A stretch of DNA of 64,000 nucleotides, from contig OX375873.1 in NCBI GenBank assembly GCA_947359465.1, positions 139,187,916 to 139,251,915 on the forward strand. Reading direction: 5' to 3'. Within the stretch, counting starts at the first letter, position 1. The number at the start of each line of letters is the position of its first letter. Origin of the DNA: Metellina segmentata (taxonomy: Eukaryota > Arthropoda > Arachnida > Araneae > Tetragnathidae). The position numbers were made by a program, and so were the translations under genes. Shown one piece after another: positions 10,862 through 21,762 of the stretch. The notes beneath the pieces are model-generated. The model saw only the letters and a program-made list of their open reading frames with translations. It had not been told where the DNA came from and did no database searches.

Positions 10862-11224
10862 TGTGAGATCGTGAAATATTGGAGCCAGCTGCAACCCAAC
10901 TGTTGTTTTTGCTTCGCGAGGTTTTACGAGCTACAAAAAGGAGACTGAAACAGAAGCCGCTTCGGCAGGGGTTCTTTTCGACGGATCGCCGACTGGCCTT
11001 TGACCTTTGCCGTTGAGGGGACTGGGAGTCGACGGGAAGAAAGCGAGAAGCGAGGTTGAGCTTTCCTCGCGCTGACCCGTGTGATTGTATGATTGTTGAT
11101 TCTTGTAAATTGTAAAAATATTTCTAACTAATAAGAACGTGAATTTCTTAGCTGTTGGTTATTTTTTCCTCATGTACGATTTAGTACAATTCATATGCTA
11201 CCATTTTTGGGAGACGACACCACA
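10862..11224 (+). repeat. 5' LTR
   Basis: Matches the 3' LTR along its whole length except for about 10 substitutions and an extra 9 bases near 11176-11184. It has TG...CA termini. Confidence 0.92.
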
Positions 11225-11233
11225 GCTTAAAGA

Positions 11234-11251
11234 TGGTGGCAGTTTGATGGG
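11234..11251 (+). promoter_or_regulatory. possible tRNA primer-binding site
   Basis: TGGTGGCAGTTTGATGG begins 10 bases after the 5' LTR. It differs by one base from the TGGTAGCAG start of initiator-Met-type primer sites. The distance and the mismatch make this tentative. Confidence 0.25.
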
Positions 11252-11394
11252 ATAAGGATCTAGTTAAATGAGATCCATGATCCTGTGTCACTTCTACGAC
11301 TACAGAGAAATACAGAGTGTATTCGTCCAGACTTCTTGAAGTCTGATTTGTGAGTTCCCGGAGTACAGAGAACTTTGTAGCAGCGGTTGCTAGC

Positions 11395-11830
11395 GTGGAA
11401 GGTTCCTGTTCCAGTGTTGGAGCTCTTCGAGAGAAAGCTGAAGGTCTCATTCTCAGCAGTTCCTGTTCCAGTGTTGGAGCTCTTCGAGAGAAAGCTGAAG
11501 GTCTCATTCTCAGCAATTCCTGTTCCAGTGGTGGAGCTCTTCGAGAGAAAGCTGAAGGTCTTATCCTCAGCAGTTCCTGTTCCAGTGTTGGATCTCTTCG
11601 AGAGAAAGCTGAAGGTCCCATTCCCAGCAGTTCCTGGAGTTCTACGACTGTGTGTCCTGTGAGGCCAAGTGAAAGAGAATCGGCTGTGTTCAGTAAAAGA
11701 GGGTTCCTCTTCCTGTGTTGGATCTCTTCGAGAGAAAGCTGAAGGTCCCATTCTCAGCAGTTCCTGGAGTTCTACGATGTGTGTCCTGTGAGGCCAAGTG
11801 AAAGAGAATCGGCTGTGTACAACGACAGAA
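11395..11830. repeat. tandem repeats in the retrotransposon leader
   Basis: A 57-base unit (start 'ttcctgttccagtgttgg', then 'cttcgagagaaagctgaagg') starts at 11403, 11460, 11517 and 11574, and a partial unit at 11631. A longer unit of about 130 bases, carrying 'gttctacga', 'gtgtcctgtgaggccaagtg' and 'aaagagaatcggctgtgt', is then present twice (from about 11631 and 11702). Because 57 is a multiple of three, frames stay open on both strands; I take these as by-products, not genes. Confidence 0.85.
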
Positions 11831-12321
11831 AGTTCCTAGTTCTGAGGCGCGTGATCAAGCATCGAACGGCGAGTCCCGATATTTTCTGGAATGCTAATTT
11901 TGGGGGTCCAAGTGATATACAATTGTAAGATATCAGAGTTATTAGCTTAGAAATTTTGATTGGGATCATTGGTCATTTCAAGGTTCATTGCCTGGGTGTT
12001 ATAGTGTTTTAAAGATTTCTAAAGTTGTATCGTCTTTAAACTTAAATGTGTAGAAGTGATTTAGTAAAAACATTATTTTGTGTGTTCTTGTTAGTGAATC
12101 GGAATATAGATTAATTGATTTCAAAGTATAATGCGGAGGTTTTATAGAGACTAAATTAATTTATCTCTTTTTGTTATGTGATTTTAGCTTTCTTCTAAGT
12201 ATACAGAGAAAGTTAGCTAAAATTTTGGTAGTACAGTAAGGTATTTTGAAATTGTAAAGGCAATTAGTCTATGGAGAAGATACTTGTGTAGTACCTTAAA
12301 AGTGCTTGTTTTTAGAATTAG

Positions 12322-12577
12322 TACTTGTGTTGCCTTGTATAGGGAGATACTCAGTTTTGAATTATTACTTCCGTGATTTTCTTTGGTATTTGTGTTACAG
12401 AAAATTATTGTGAAATTTTTGTTATTACATTTTATATGTGGTGAGGTATTACTTGTGTTTCCTTGTATAGGGAGATACTCAGTTTTGAATTATTACTTCC
12501 GTGATTTTCTTTGGTATTTGTGTTACAGAAAATTATTGTGAAATTTTTGTTATTGCATTTTATATGTGGTGAGGTAT
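12322..12577. repeat. direct duplication of 128 bases
   Basis: Copies start at 12322 and 12450 with 'tacttgtgttgccttgtat' and 'tacttgtgtttccttgtat' and remain nearly identical to 'gtggtgaggtatt'. It lies in the leader just before gag. Confidence 0.85.
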
Positions 12578-12595
12578 TTATTCCCTGGTTGAGAT

Positions 12596-15500
12596 ATGGC
12601 AGAATTTCTAAATAAGCAGACTAAAAAGATTTTTCTCTTGGTCGCAGAAGAGTTTGAGACAAATGTGTCCAATGCGGATAAGAAAAGGGCGATAATTGAG
12701 GCGATCTTGAAGGCGCCGGATTACGAAGAGAAATTCGCAAAAGATTGCTTAGAGCAAATCTGAGATACGGATAGATTAGAGAGGGAAGAATAGAGGTTAG
12801 AGAGGGAAGAACAGACGTTAGAGAGGGAAAGAGAAAGATCTTTTGAGTTAGAAAAGTTGAAAATACAACGCAGTGCAGAAAATGGCTCCGTAGCTTCCAC
12901 TGTTTCTGTGCTGAGCGAGAATAGAAGTAAAATAGTAAGTCTAAAAGATTTAGTCCCTAAATTTGACCCAAAATTAACAGACATAACCCTGTTCTTGATG
13001 ATTTTTGAGCGGCAAGCGCTAAAAGCGGAACTTGAGGAATCGAACTATGTTTCTCAACTCATTCCGTTATTACCCGCGGATGTCGCGCAAATAATAGTAA
13101 AAGAAGCGCCAGAAATGGGAGATGATTACCATCATATAAAAAAAAATTTGTTAAAAAGATTTAGACTAGGAGCAGGGGCGTTAAAAATAAAATTTGAAAC
13201 CCATCAGAGAAAGACAGGTGCATTATGGTCGGATCTGGTATACGAACTGAGGGGTTATTTGGAAAATTGGTTGGAGGCGGTAAATGTGAAAGATTTCGAA
13301 TCCCTTAAGGAATTTATTCTTACGGAACAGGTGAAAAAGAGAGTTTCGTTTGAAATCAGAGACAAATTCCTAGATGAATGGGACGAAATCAAAACGGCAT
13401 CCTCCCTAGCAGAAAGATGTGATAGGTACGAAAGTGTGCGCGGCAGTTATAGAAGAATGGATAGCAAAGTCTGGAATACAAAGCAGTATAATAGGGATAA
13501 GAACGAGCATGTTGGTTCCATTCATAAGAGTGATCAGACCAGAAAGGCAGAAGGGACCGCAAAGAAAGATCACCCGCATTACAATTCCTGGAAAAGTGAT
13601 AAATTTGAGAGAAAAAGACCTATCATTTGCTTTAATTGCAACAAAGCAGGGCACATCAGGCCAGATTGTCCGGATTTAAAAAGAAGAGGATCTAGCGACT
13701 TAGTAAATCAATTAGAGACAGATGTAATTATCGGAGACTGCTTCAAGCCCTATTTTAAAAAAGCGGAAATAAATGGGATAGTGCGTGACTATTTACGAGA
13801 TACTGGGGCGGGTATAGACCTATGCGATCGTAGTTGGGTCAAGAACGAAGATTTGCTTGGGGAAGTAACTTGGGTCAAACAGCCCCTAGATAATGAATGC
13901 AAATGCCTCGCATTGGCGAAAGTGACCATAAGGGGAGAGTTTGGCACTGTGATTACAAAAGCCGCCGTGAAGCCCACAGAACTAGAGCAGGGGTATTACT
14001 TATTAGGGAACAAGACTGCGGAGTTAATAGAAGAAATGAGGGGGAGGCCAGTTCCGGTGAACGCGGTGATAACGCGCAGTCAAAGACGAGAGAGTTATGA
14101 GGGCAGCGGTCTAGAGGTGAGAGGGGTAAAATCGGGTTCGGAGAATGACAATGAGGTTCGGGGGGAGTCGGGGAATGAACTGGAGGAACAGACCCTAGAT
14201 TTTCCGAAAAGAACGGAAATAGAGACGGGATTGGAGAATGTGTCCTCTGAGTCGTTTAAAGAAGAACAGCGAAATTGCGAAACTTTAAAATTCCTGTGGG
14301 CACGGACATCTCAGCCAGGTGAAAGGGAATTTTTTGATAAAGAGGGAAGACTTGTGCGGATATCACAGTCTAAGCGAGGTGAGGAGAAAGTTCAATTGTG
14401 TGTGCCACTTGTGTACCGAAATAAGATTTTGGCTCCATGCCATGAAGAAGTGTCGGGTCATTTGGGCACGACGAAAATAAAGGATAGGGTCCCGCGTTGT
14501 TACTTTTGGCCACAATGCTATCAAGAGATCGAACAATATATAAAAACGTGTGATCCGTGCCAAAAGGTAGGTAGTAATAGGGACCGGCGTAAAGCCCCTT
14601 TGAAGTTAGTTCCCATAATTTCGGAGTGTTTTTCTAAATTAAACATTGCAGTGGGGCCCTTACAAACAAGCAATCGAAACAACAGGTATTTAATCACGTC
14701 CATTTGCCTTGAGTCAAAATATCCAGATGCGGTTCCGGTAGAAAACATCAGCTCTACCTCAGTTATTGACGCTTTGGTGCAGATTTTTGCGAGGACAGTT
14801 TACCCAAAAGAGGTGCAGTGCGACCTGGGCCGATCATTTACCAGCGAGCTGAGGACAGAATTTTTCAGAAAATTCAGTATCAAGGTGTCGCACAGTTCGG
14901 TTTGCCACCCGGAGTCGAATAGTGTTGAGAGGTTGCACTCTACCTTAAAAAAGGTTATAAAATCGTTATGTTTGGAAATGGGTCGTGACTGGGTGGAGAT
15001 TTTGCCTATGGCGTTATTCGCACTCAGAACAGTTACTCATCAAAGTACGGGGTTTAGTCCAGCTGAGTTAATTCATAGAAATAATTTGCGCATGCCACAT
15101 ACGTTAGTGTATGAGAATTGGTTAGGACAGGAGAGCGCCGATCAAAATGTAGTGGATTATGTATTGAATTTAAATGGCAGATTAAAAAAATGTCAAGAAT
15201 TAGCCGTAAAACGTATGACGGAGTGTCAGGAGAAAAGGAAACTATGGTACGATCGAAATGCGGTGTCTAGAAAGTTTAAGGTGGGAGACCCAGTTTTGGT
15301 CCTGTCAACATCCAAGCCCCATAAGATGGCCGTAAATTGGATTGGTCCAGGAATTGTTTCGGGAGTTATTTCAGACACTAATTACACTATTGATCTGCCC
15401 GAGAGGCGAAATAAAGCAACTATATATCACGTGAACCTAATGAAACCTTATCACAAGCGTCCAGAATTCGTAAACTTAGTGTTAATTCAGGATTCGGAAG

Positions 15501-16213
15501 AGGTTGAAGAAGAGGCTGAAATTCCCTACCCCCTATCAAACCCTACGCAAATAGATTTCTGGGAAACTGTTAAAGACAGCAATCTGGAGAAACGTGCGAC
15601 CGAGATGCAAATTGACAAATTTAGGGAAGTGATAGAAAAGCATGGGCATGTTTTCTCATCGGACCCGGGAATTACACATTTGGTTGAAATGGATATCGAA
15701 TTAGCGGACGAGTCTCCAGTTAGGGCAAAGCCTTATATAATGTCGCCGAGGCAGACGATTTTGAAAGAAGAGATTAGGAGATTGTTAGATCTCGGGGTAA
15801 TCGAGGTGGGACAGTCAGATTTTACGTCTCCCATGATATTGGTGGAGAGTCCAGGAAAAGCTCCCCGTCATTGCGTGGACTATCGCAGATTAAACGCCAA
15901 AACTCGCGTGGAGTATTTTCCTCTCCCCAACATAGAGGAAGTTGTGGAAAGAGTGAGTTCAGCCACTTTCATTACGGTAATGGACTTAACCAAGGGATAT
16001 TTCCAGATACCACTGACTGAGAGGGCCCGGAGGTACGCCGCTTTTGTGACGCCTTTCGGGGTATTCTTGCCAAAGGTTATGATGTTTAGGCTGCTGAACG
16101 CGCCCTTTTACTTATGCAAACTGATAGCCAGGGTTTTGGGGGCTCAGAATCGTTCGCTCTTTCATACATCGATGACATTGCCGGGTTCTCATCTAATTGG
16201 GAGAAACATATGA
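12596..16213 (+). pseudogene. gag-protease-integrase-RT (first half) of the Gmr1-like element
   Basis: The likely gag start is the ATG at 12596. The same frame is interrupted by TGA at 12761 and TAG at 12791, then stays open to 16213. Residue numbers here count from the ATG at 12857. There is an acidic/basic coiled-coil-like stretch at the N-terminus, a gag-type region, a CX2CX4HX4C zinc knuckle at 258-271, and a D-T-G-A protease motif at 315. The integrase follows: HHCC finger with H529, H535, C565 and C568, and a core with D656 and E691. The first catalytic aspartate position (around 596-597, in LNIAVGPL) is Asn/Ile. A GPY/F-type module (WIGPG) lies near 828. Reverse transcriptase begins near 925 with DYRRLN at 1007 and DLTKGYFQI from 1043. 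The frame is lost inside RT near 16130-16145, at a T/G run. The element is therefore non-functional. Confidence 0.88.
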
Positions 16214-16965
16214 GGGACATAGAGGAAGTGTTGAAACGCCTAGGAGAGGCCGGTTTGACGGTGAAACCGTCAAAGTGTAAATTCGCTCAGGATAGTGTAA
16301 AATTTCTAGGACACGAAGTGGGTTCAGGGAAAAGGTCCCCTAGTGAGGTCAAAATTAAAGCGATACAGGATTTCCCTACGCCCACGACCAAGACACAAAT
16401 TCGTTCCTTTTTGGGGATGACAGGCTATTATTCACGATACATTCGAGAGTACTCGATTATAGCAGTCCCCCTTACTAACGTGTTAAAAGGGAAAATTAAA
16501 AAAGAAAGAATAATCTGGAGTGAGGATTGTGAGCGAGCTTTCCAGGATCTAGAAGCCAAATTAATTCAAAGTCCCGTTTTATACGCCCCAGATTACACGA
16601 AGGAATTCATAGTGCAAACAAATGCTAGTTTGTACGGCGCGGGAATTGTTCTCTCACAGATACAGAAAGGAGAGGAGCATCCCATTTTATATATTAGTAA
16701 GAAATTTTCGCGGGCCGAACAAAACTATAGCACTATCGAGAGGGAGTTGGCCGCCATTGTGTACGGCCTTAAAAATTAAACCATTATTTGGATGGTCAAC
16801 GTTTTTTAATTCAAACGGATCATAACCCGCTCACGTTTTTAAAGAAAATGATTGGAACCAACGCTCGTCTAACTAAGTGGGCATTATGTTTACAACAATA
16901 TAATTTTACGGTAGAACACAGACCGGGAAAAATGCATGGGAATGCTGAATGACTTAGTAGAATGG
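16114..16965 (+). pseudogene. RT (second half) and RNase H of the Gmr1-like element
   Basis: This continues the polyprotein in another frame. The RT catalytic box YIDD is at 16165-16176, then the conserved KPSKCKF and FLGHEV stretches, the connection domain, and RNase H starting near 16600. The first RNase H aspartate appears as Asn (VQTNAS at 16612). The frame stops at 16779. The last part of RNase H continues in a third frame: TDHNPL near 16815, RLTKWAL near 16866, and HRPGK near 16919. It ends at a TGA at about 16948 just before LSRM. At least two frameshifts, plus the stop and the catalytic change, mark it as a pseudogene. Domain order with the preceding entry is integrase, RT, RNase H. 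Confidence 0.87.
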
Positions 16966-17457
16966 ATTAACGATAATTTGTTAGCCATGCATCTGCTTAA
17001 TTTGAGTTGAGTGTTGTAATGTTTTATTTGTGTAGTATATTTTTAGTGACGTAATTATGCTTATATGTGTAGAGTTTAAATGTTTATGGTATCATGTGTT
17101 TTAAGTGTCATTGTATGTGGAATTTAATTAATGGCATTAGATTGGGTAGTTTATTGTTATTGAATGATTACTTTTGTATAGGATTGATTTTCGAATTGTG
17201 TACTTAATATACTTAATATTTAATATTGTGTATGTTTTTCTCTGAGTGTGAAAAGAGAAAGAAATTAAATCTAGGATGAACATATTTTAACACTGAGTAC
17301 GCGTTCGCGAGTCTGAACCTTGAAATCGACAATGATAATAAGACATATCTTGTATTTTGTGTAAATATAGTGTATGCATTATCCTTGGACCTCTCGGAGT
17401 TAGTATTACTGGAATGAGGGGCCTGCATTTTCATATGAACTCATATGAAAATACTTC
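16966..17457 (+). other. 3' non-coding region of the LTR retrotransposon
   Basis: About 490 bases of AT-rich sequence between the end of RNase H and the polypurine tract. There is no env or additional ORF. Confidence 0.7.
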
Positions 17458-17469
17458 AGGGGGGAAGGG
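17458..17469 (+). promoter_or_regulatory. polypurine tract
   Basis: AGGGGGGAAGGG ends two bases before the 3' LTR, the expected place and composition for the plus-strand primer of an LTR retrotransposon. Confidence 0.85.
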
Positions 17470-17470
17470 T

Positions 17471-17824
17471 TGTGAGATCGTGAAATATTGGAGCCAGCTG
17501 CAACTCAACTGTTGTTTTTCCTTCGCGAGTTTTTACGAGCGACAATAAGGAGACTGAAACAGAAGCCGCTTCGACAGGGGTTCTTTTCGACGGATCGCCG
17601 ACTAGCCTTTGACCTTTGCCGTTGAGGGGACTGGGAGTCGACGGGGAGAAAGCGAGAAGCGAGGTTGAGCTTTCCTCGCGCTGACCCGTGCGATTGTATG
17701 ATTGTTGATTCTTGTAAATTGTAAAAATATTTCTAACTAATAAGAACGTGAATTTCTTAGCTGTTGGTTGTTTTTTCCTCATGGTACAATTCATATGCTA
17801 CCATTTTTGGGAGACGACACCACA
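17471..17824 (+). repeat. 3' LTR
   Basis: Direct repeat of 10862-11224 with the same TGTGAGATCG start and CACCACA end. Confidence 0.92.
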
Positions 17825-17829
17825 GTACC

Positions 17830-18159
17830 AACAATTGAAATAAAAACGATTTCTTTTTATTTGGCGAGGAAAAAGGCTCGCTCTTTTCCCTCTGTTCTCA
17901 GACGGTTTACCGATAAAGTACAAAGTACAGATCTTGAAGTTTGGAAATTAAAACGGTTTACTTAAAATTGTACAGGGAACAAGATGCAGAAGATTTTTTA
18001 CTGATGCGGCTATTGGTTTAGGGTGCATTAAGTGTTAAAGTAAAAAAAAGTGAAATCACTTGAGAAAGAAGTATTGGTTTGCGAAGCAAACCAAATGGGA
18101 TTGCGTAGCAATCCCCGGGGGTTGGCGAGCGTAAGCGAGCAGGGGGCGGAGACCCCTAG
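17830..18159 (+). mobile_element. Helitron-like element, second family, 3' end
   Basis: The 3' part is a chain of hairpins (ggtttgcgaagcaaacc, ggattgcgtagcaatcc, ctcgcttacgctcg-type) ending 'gggggcggagacccctag' followed by T. This is a Helitron-like hairpin plus CTAG|T terminus. The upstream part (17880-18060) repeats the sequence at 9860-10085. The 5' boundary is unknown. Confidence 0.5.
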
Positions 18160-18193
<34 letters not shown>

Positions 18194-18194
18194 A
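18160..18194. repeat. (TA)n microsatellite
   Basis: Alternating T and A starting right at the Helitron-like terminus. Confidence 0.85.
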
Positions 18195-18677
18195 CAATAG
18201 CATAAAATATAAAATAACAGTTACATAACACACACAAAATAACAAAAAATATAACAAAAATAACAAAAAATACAACAATAAATATACCAAAAATAACCAA
18301 ACAGCCGGGGTATTGGACTCGTTGCATTGGAAGTATGATGTTAGCACATAAGTTATATTGTTTAATTGATTGCATTTGGTGGTAATTTTTAGGCTTGTTG
18401 TTGTTGATATCCCGACTGCGGCTTCGGGTTTCATTTCGTTTTGTTCCTGCTCTGTTTTGGTATTTTGTTTTGTTTTTATTTTACTTGCTTTTGGTGGTGT
18501 TTGGGGGAGTGTATGAGCAATTTTTTCAGCCTAATGCTGCTCATATGTAGAAAACACCATTTTATGTTGTTTGGGTCAGGCTCTTCCCTGATGACGCCCT
18601 GATCCACCAACATTCCTTCATTTTTTATCATTTTTTAAGATTTTTATTGGATTTTTTTGGAAATACTTGTGTTCTTG

Positions 18678-18680
<3 letters not shown>
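18195..18680. other. non-coding stretch, no gene recognised
   Basis: It includes an (ACAAAAAATA)-like run at 18230-18300 and a hairpin at 18570-18605 (gggtcaggctcttccctgatgacgccctgatcc). The hairpin could belong to a retroelement 3' end, but I cannot assign it. Confidence 0.35.

Positions 18681-18681
<1 letters not shown>

Positions 18682-18766
<85 letters not shown>
18682..18766. repeat. compound (TA)n(TG)n microsatellite
   Basis: TA repeats to about 18734 and then GT repeats. Frames across it on both strands are artefacts of the repeat. Confidence 0.95.
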
Positions 18767-18770
<4 letters not shown>

Positions 18771-19094
18771 ACAAACCCCCGCACCGCATAGCAACCAACC
18801 GACATTCCTCCCCCGCGCAGTGTTCGGTCGTTAACCCCGACCCCGCGAACGAAAGAAGGGAGTGAAGGATATCAGACGTGGTTTTCCGCAGACGGCGGAA
18901 CCGGCGGACATTGAGTAGTATTATTTGCAGCAGCAGTGTTCTAGACGCCAAACTCTAAAATCAGAATTTGTTACTTAAAGCAATAACGTGCTTTCGATGT
19001 CATTCTTTAAACTTTGTAAATAGTTAATTGTGATAGTCTTTAATTAAATGTGATTGAAATTCAGACGATTTAGTTTCTTTAAACTCCAAACCAT

Positions 19095-19098
<4 letters not shown>

Positions 19099-19161
<63 letters not shown>
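19099..19161. repeat. (TA)n microsatellite
   Basis: The run ends in the TA dinucleotide that served as the Tc1-like insertion site. Confidence 0.95.
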
Positions 19162-19164
<3 letters not shown>

Positions 19165-19384
19165 TCATTGCCATAAAAATTTGCGCACCAAGAAAAAGTC
19201 GTCAAAATGAAACGAAATTTTACACGTGTAAGTACTACTTTGATATAAGTAAGTGATTAGAAAATCAAAGAAAAAGGATAATTTTTTTTTCTAATGGCGG
19301 GCACATTTGACCTAAGTCATTGGCCACTACAAGGCCGGAAGTGATGGCCACTTGTGAAGGAGCACCCAGTGGGAGGACCATCAT

Positions 19385-19542
19385 TGCCCCTAACAATTTA
19401 TACTTTGAACGATGTTCAGATGACGAAGCAACACCTAAGCTGGTATATGCTTACAAACATCCATGCCCGAACCCGGATTCGAACCGGGACCTTTCGATCT
19501 AGAGGCTAACACCTTAACCACTATACCGGTTGATCGGCAGAA
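19385..19542 (-). mobile_element. SINE, head type 1, inside the Tc1-like element
   Basis: On the minus strand it begins with the tRNA-like head 'gccgatcaaccggtatagtg' with B box 'ggttcgaatcc', and continues into 'ttgcttcgtcatctgaac'. The body is shortened compared with the copy at 2271-2596. It lies between the Tc1 left terminus and the 3' end of the transposase. Confidence 0.7.
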
Positions 19543-19612
19543 AAAGGACCATTTATTGCAGAAAAAAGTAGAAATGAACGGAAGTTTTAGTACTCTGTTG
19601 GACCCCCCTCTA

Positions 19613-20649
19613 GCGCGAATACAAGGTTTCGATACGAGCGGGCATTGAGGCGTACAAGTTCCGTATGATGTCCTGAGACATCTCGTTTCACAGTTGCTGT
19701 AAACGCGCCTCTAGTTCGACCAAACTCGCAGGGTTTCCAACTTGCCGTCCCAAATGATCTCAGATATGCCCGATTGGTGACAAATCTGGGCATAGATCAG
19801 GCCAGGGAAGGGTGGTAATGTGGCGTAGGCAGTCTTGTGACATCCTTGCTGTGTGTGGCCGAGCATTGTCTTGTTGAAAAATGGCTCCGAGGAGCCCTGC
19901 CATGAGTGGCATCACATGTGGCTGAAGGATGTCATGGACGTACCGCTGGGCTGTCATTGTGCCATGGATCAATATTAGGGGTGACCGTGTATCGTAAGAA
20001 ATGGCACCCCATACCATCACATCAGCTGTGGGAGCGGTGTGTGTAAAGCGAAGGCAGGATTGAGGCGTTCACCACGGGGCCTCCACACACGATCACGATT
20101 GTCATCAGTGCTCAAATTGAATCTAGATTCGTCGCTGAAGGCGACCTGGTTCCATTCCGTTACAGTCCAATCCCGTCGTGCGCGACACCACTCCAAACGG
20201 AGGCGTCGATGGGTGGGTGTCATTGGCAGCACACGTAATGGGAGCGGCGATACCAGATTCCCTTCAGCCAGGCGCCTTGCGATGGTTCGAGAAGTTACAG
20301 GGGCCCGTAGTGAAGGTGCTGCCTGTGTTTGGATAGCGGGCAATGAGGCAGTTGGCTCTACGCGTGCGTTTCGTATGATATGACGGTCTTCTCGACAACT
20401 GGTCTGTCGTGGGCGTCCTGAGCCTGGCCGACGTGTAAATGACGTCTCTTCTGTCCACTGGTCCCAACACCTCCTTACAGTAAAATCAGAACGGCCTACT
20501 TGACGAGCAACTCGCCGAGCTGACCACCCAGCTTCCATCATCCCGATGATTCTTCCCCTCTCGAACTCTGACAGCTGCTCATATTGTCTTCGATTGTGGC
20601 GTAACGGCATGTATACCTCAGCGTTTCCTTTGCAAAAGATTAAGTACAC
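19613..20649 (-). pseudogene. Tc1-like transposase, DD34E type, disrupted
   Basis: The N-terminal part (20649 to about 20040) carries the paired helix-turn-helix DNA-binding region (ERGRIIGMMEAG, SARRVARQVGRS, TVRRCWDQW) and a GRPR-like AT-hook (GSGRPRQ). The catalytic core follows with D in AFSDESRF. A one-base shift near 20035-20045 moves the frame. The second part has MVWGAISYD and the second D in QQDNARPHTA. The third catalytic residue, normally E in SPIEH, reads G (SPIGH). Two TGA codons stand where Trp is usual: after SPIGHI and near the C-terminus. It could not be active. A transposase of this kind cuts and pastes its element at TA sites. Confidence 0.88.
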
Positions 20650-20849
20650 TCAAACAAGCTCTGCTTACCTGTTTTATACTCCAAGGAGAACGAAGTTTAA
20701 CGCCTTTTAGTGGCATTACGCAATGCGCAATCACGCTGCATTTCTAAACATTTTTATATCTGGCCGACATGTACCTTCAGGCCAAGTTTCGTCACGATGC
20801 CACAATTGTTTCTTGGTGGGCAAATGTTTATGGCAATGAGTGTATACAC

Positions 20850-21595
20850 ACATATATTTCTGCTCCGAGCCGACGCCCCATCTATTAAACCCATCCATCT
20901 TTATTGCTTCCTTTCTAAAAGCATTTTTATTTATGAAACTAAAATTATTTCCTGTGAGCTAAAAGAAAGAAGCCATCAATGAATATTAAAATATTCGTTA
21001 ATTTTACATCGTTTTTTTTAATCTATAAAAACACAATTTCACGGCACATAAGATCAAACCTTCACGTCAAAACTTTTTTTACGTCGTTACATTCTTCTCC
21101 ATTATGCGGATCTTTAATGTTTTCTTCCCCGGTGAAATTTTTTTCATCTCCGAAGAGCACGAGCCCCGTAAACAAGGATTGACGATGATTAGTTCAACTT
21201 CGAAACCTATTGTTAAAAGGTAGCCTCTCTCGTTACTCCCTTCACCTCAAAGGAATTCCGCAGTTTCTTTTTTCGGCCCTAAAAAGCTTTCGTTTCATCC
21301 TTTATCGCGCGCACTTAGTCTCTCATTACTTCCCTCACATTCTTGGAGGCATTTCTTTATTATTAGTCTCGATAATTACGGCACCTCCAGAACAAAACAA
21401 AATGTGCTGGAATCGATACGGACGCTTTATCCTCCTCCACTCCAAGTGTTGATTTTGATTGGTGGGTGGATGTTTGGGGTGCATCAAGTTTTATCGACTA
21501 CGTCGTTAAAAACGCGTGTCGGTCCTTTTCTCGACATCTGCCACTTACGTAAATATTTAATTAGCGTTCTACTGAAGCAGCAAAAAGGCAACATC
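20850..21595. other. non-coding stretch, no gene recognised
   Basis: No domain-bearing frame. Short plus-strand frames are phenylalanine- and serine-rich and look incidental. Confidence 0.45.
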
Positions 21596-21598
21596 TAA

Positions 21599-21762
21599 AC
21601 TGGCACCCCGATTCTCCAAACTTCCACACCACGCTAACGTGGACATTTGAGCCATGACGGATTTAACGTGCTACAGCCCCCTTTTATACAGCGGTCTTTG
21701 ATTCGATTCGAATTCACAATCCTCCTGTTGTTAATCCTCTTCCAACCTAGCTAGCGGCCCTC
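21599..21762 (-). mobile_element. SINE, head type 2, 3'-truncated
   Basis: On the minus strand the head 'ggttggaagaggattaacaac' precedes the body (gtatacgacgg-like, gggggctgtagcacgttaaa, ccacgttagcgtggtgtgg, agaatcggggtgccag). The tail is missing. Confidence 0.65.

Larger units (their letters stand above)
10862..17824 (+). mobile_element. Ty3/gypsy-type LTR retrotransposon, Gmr1-like domain order, degenerate
   Basis: A 6,963-base element bounded by direct LTRs (363 and 354 bases) that start TGTGAGATCG and end CACCACA. The order seen is: LTR, tandem-repeat leader, gag with a CCHC knuckle, aspartic protease, integrase, reverse transcriptase, RNase H, non-coding 3' region, polypurine tract, LTR. 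Integrase before reverse transcriptase is the reverse of normal Ty3/gypsy and is the diagnostic order of Gmr1-like elements (known family; originally described in deuterostomes). I count about 10 substitutions plus one 9-base indel between the LTRs, so the insertion is fairly recent. The coding region is broken by stops and frameshifts. The flanks read gtag (5') and gtac (3'), an imperfect 4-base target duplication at best. There is no env-like frame. Confidence 0.9.
19162..20842 (-). mobile_element. Tc1-like DNA transposon, complete but decayed
   Basis: A 1,681-base element with terminal inverted repeats: CACTCATTGCCATAAA at the left end and the complement of tttatggcaatgagtg at the right. 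Both are flanked by TA (19160-19161 and 20843-20844). A SINE sits inside near the left end. The insertion used a TA microsatellite. Confidence 0.92.

Noticed and set aside
11181..11751. Four overlapping frames of 91-163 codons on both strands in the retrotransposon leader
   Set aside because: Explained by the 57-base tandem repeat, whose length is a multiple of three; the peptides are repeats without a known motif.
16130..16145. Programmed ribosomal frameshift between the two pol frames
   Set aside because: The shift falls inside the RT domain, just before YIDD. Programmed sites sit between gag and pol, and other disabling mutations are present.
10862..17824. Endogenous retrovirus with an envelope gene
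   Set aside because: No frame with env features lies between RNase H and the 3' LTR; that region is about 490 bases of non-coding sequence.
18028..18951. Open frames across the TA and TG microsatellites (Tyr/Ile, Val/Cys or Thr/His runs)
   Set aside because: They exist only because simple repeats contain no stop codons; no domain lies on either side.
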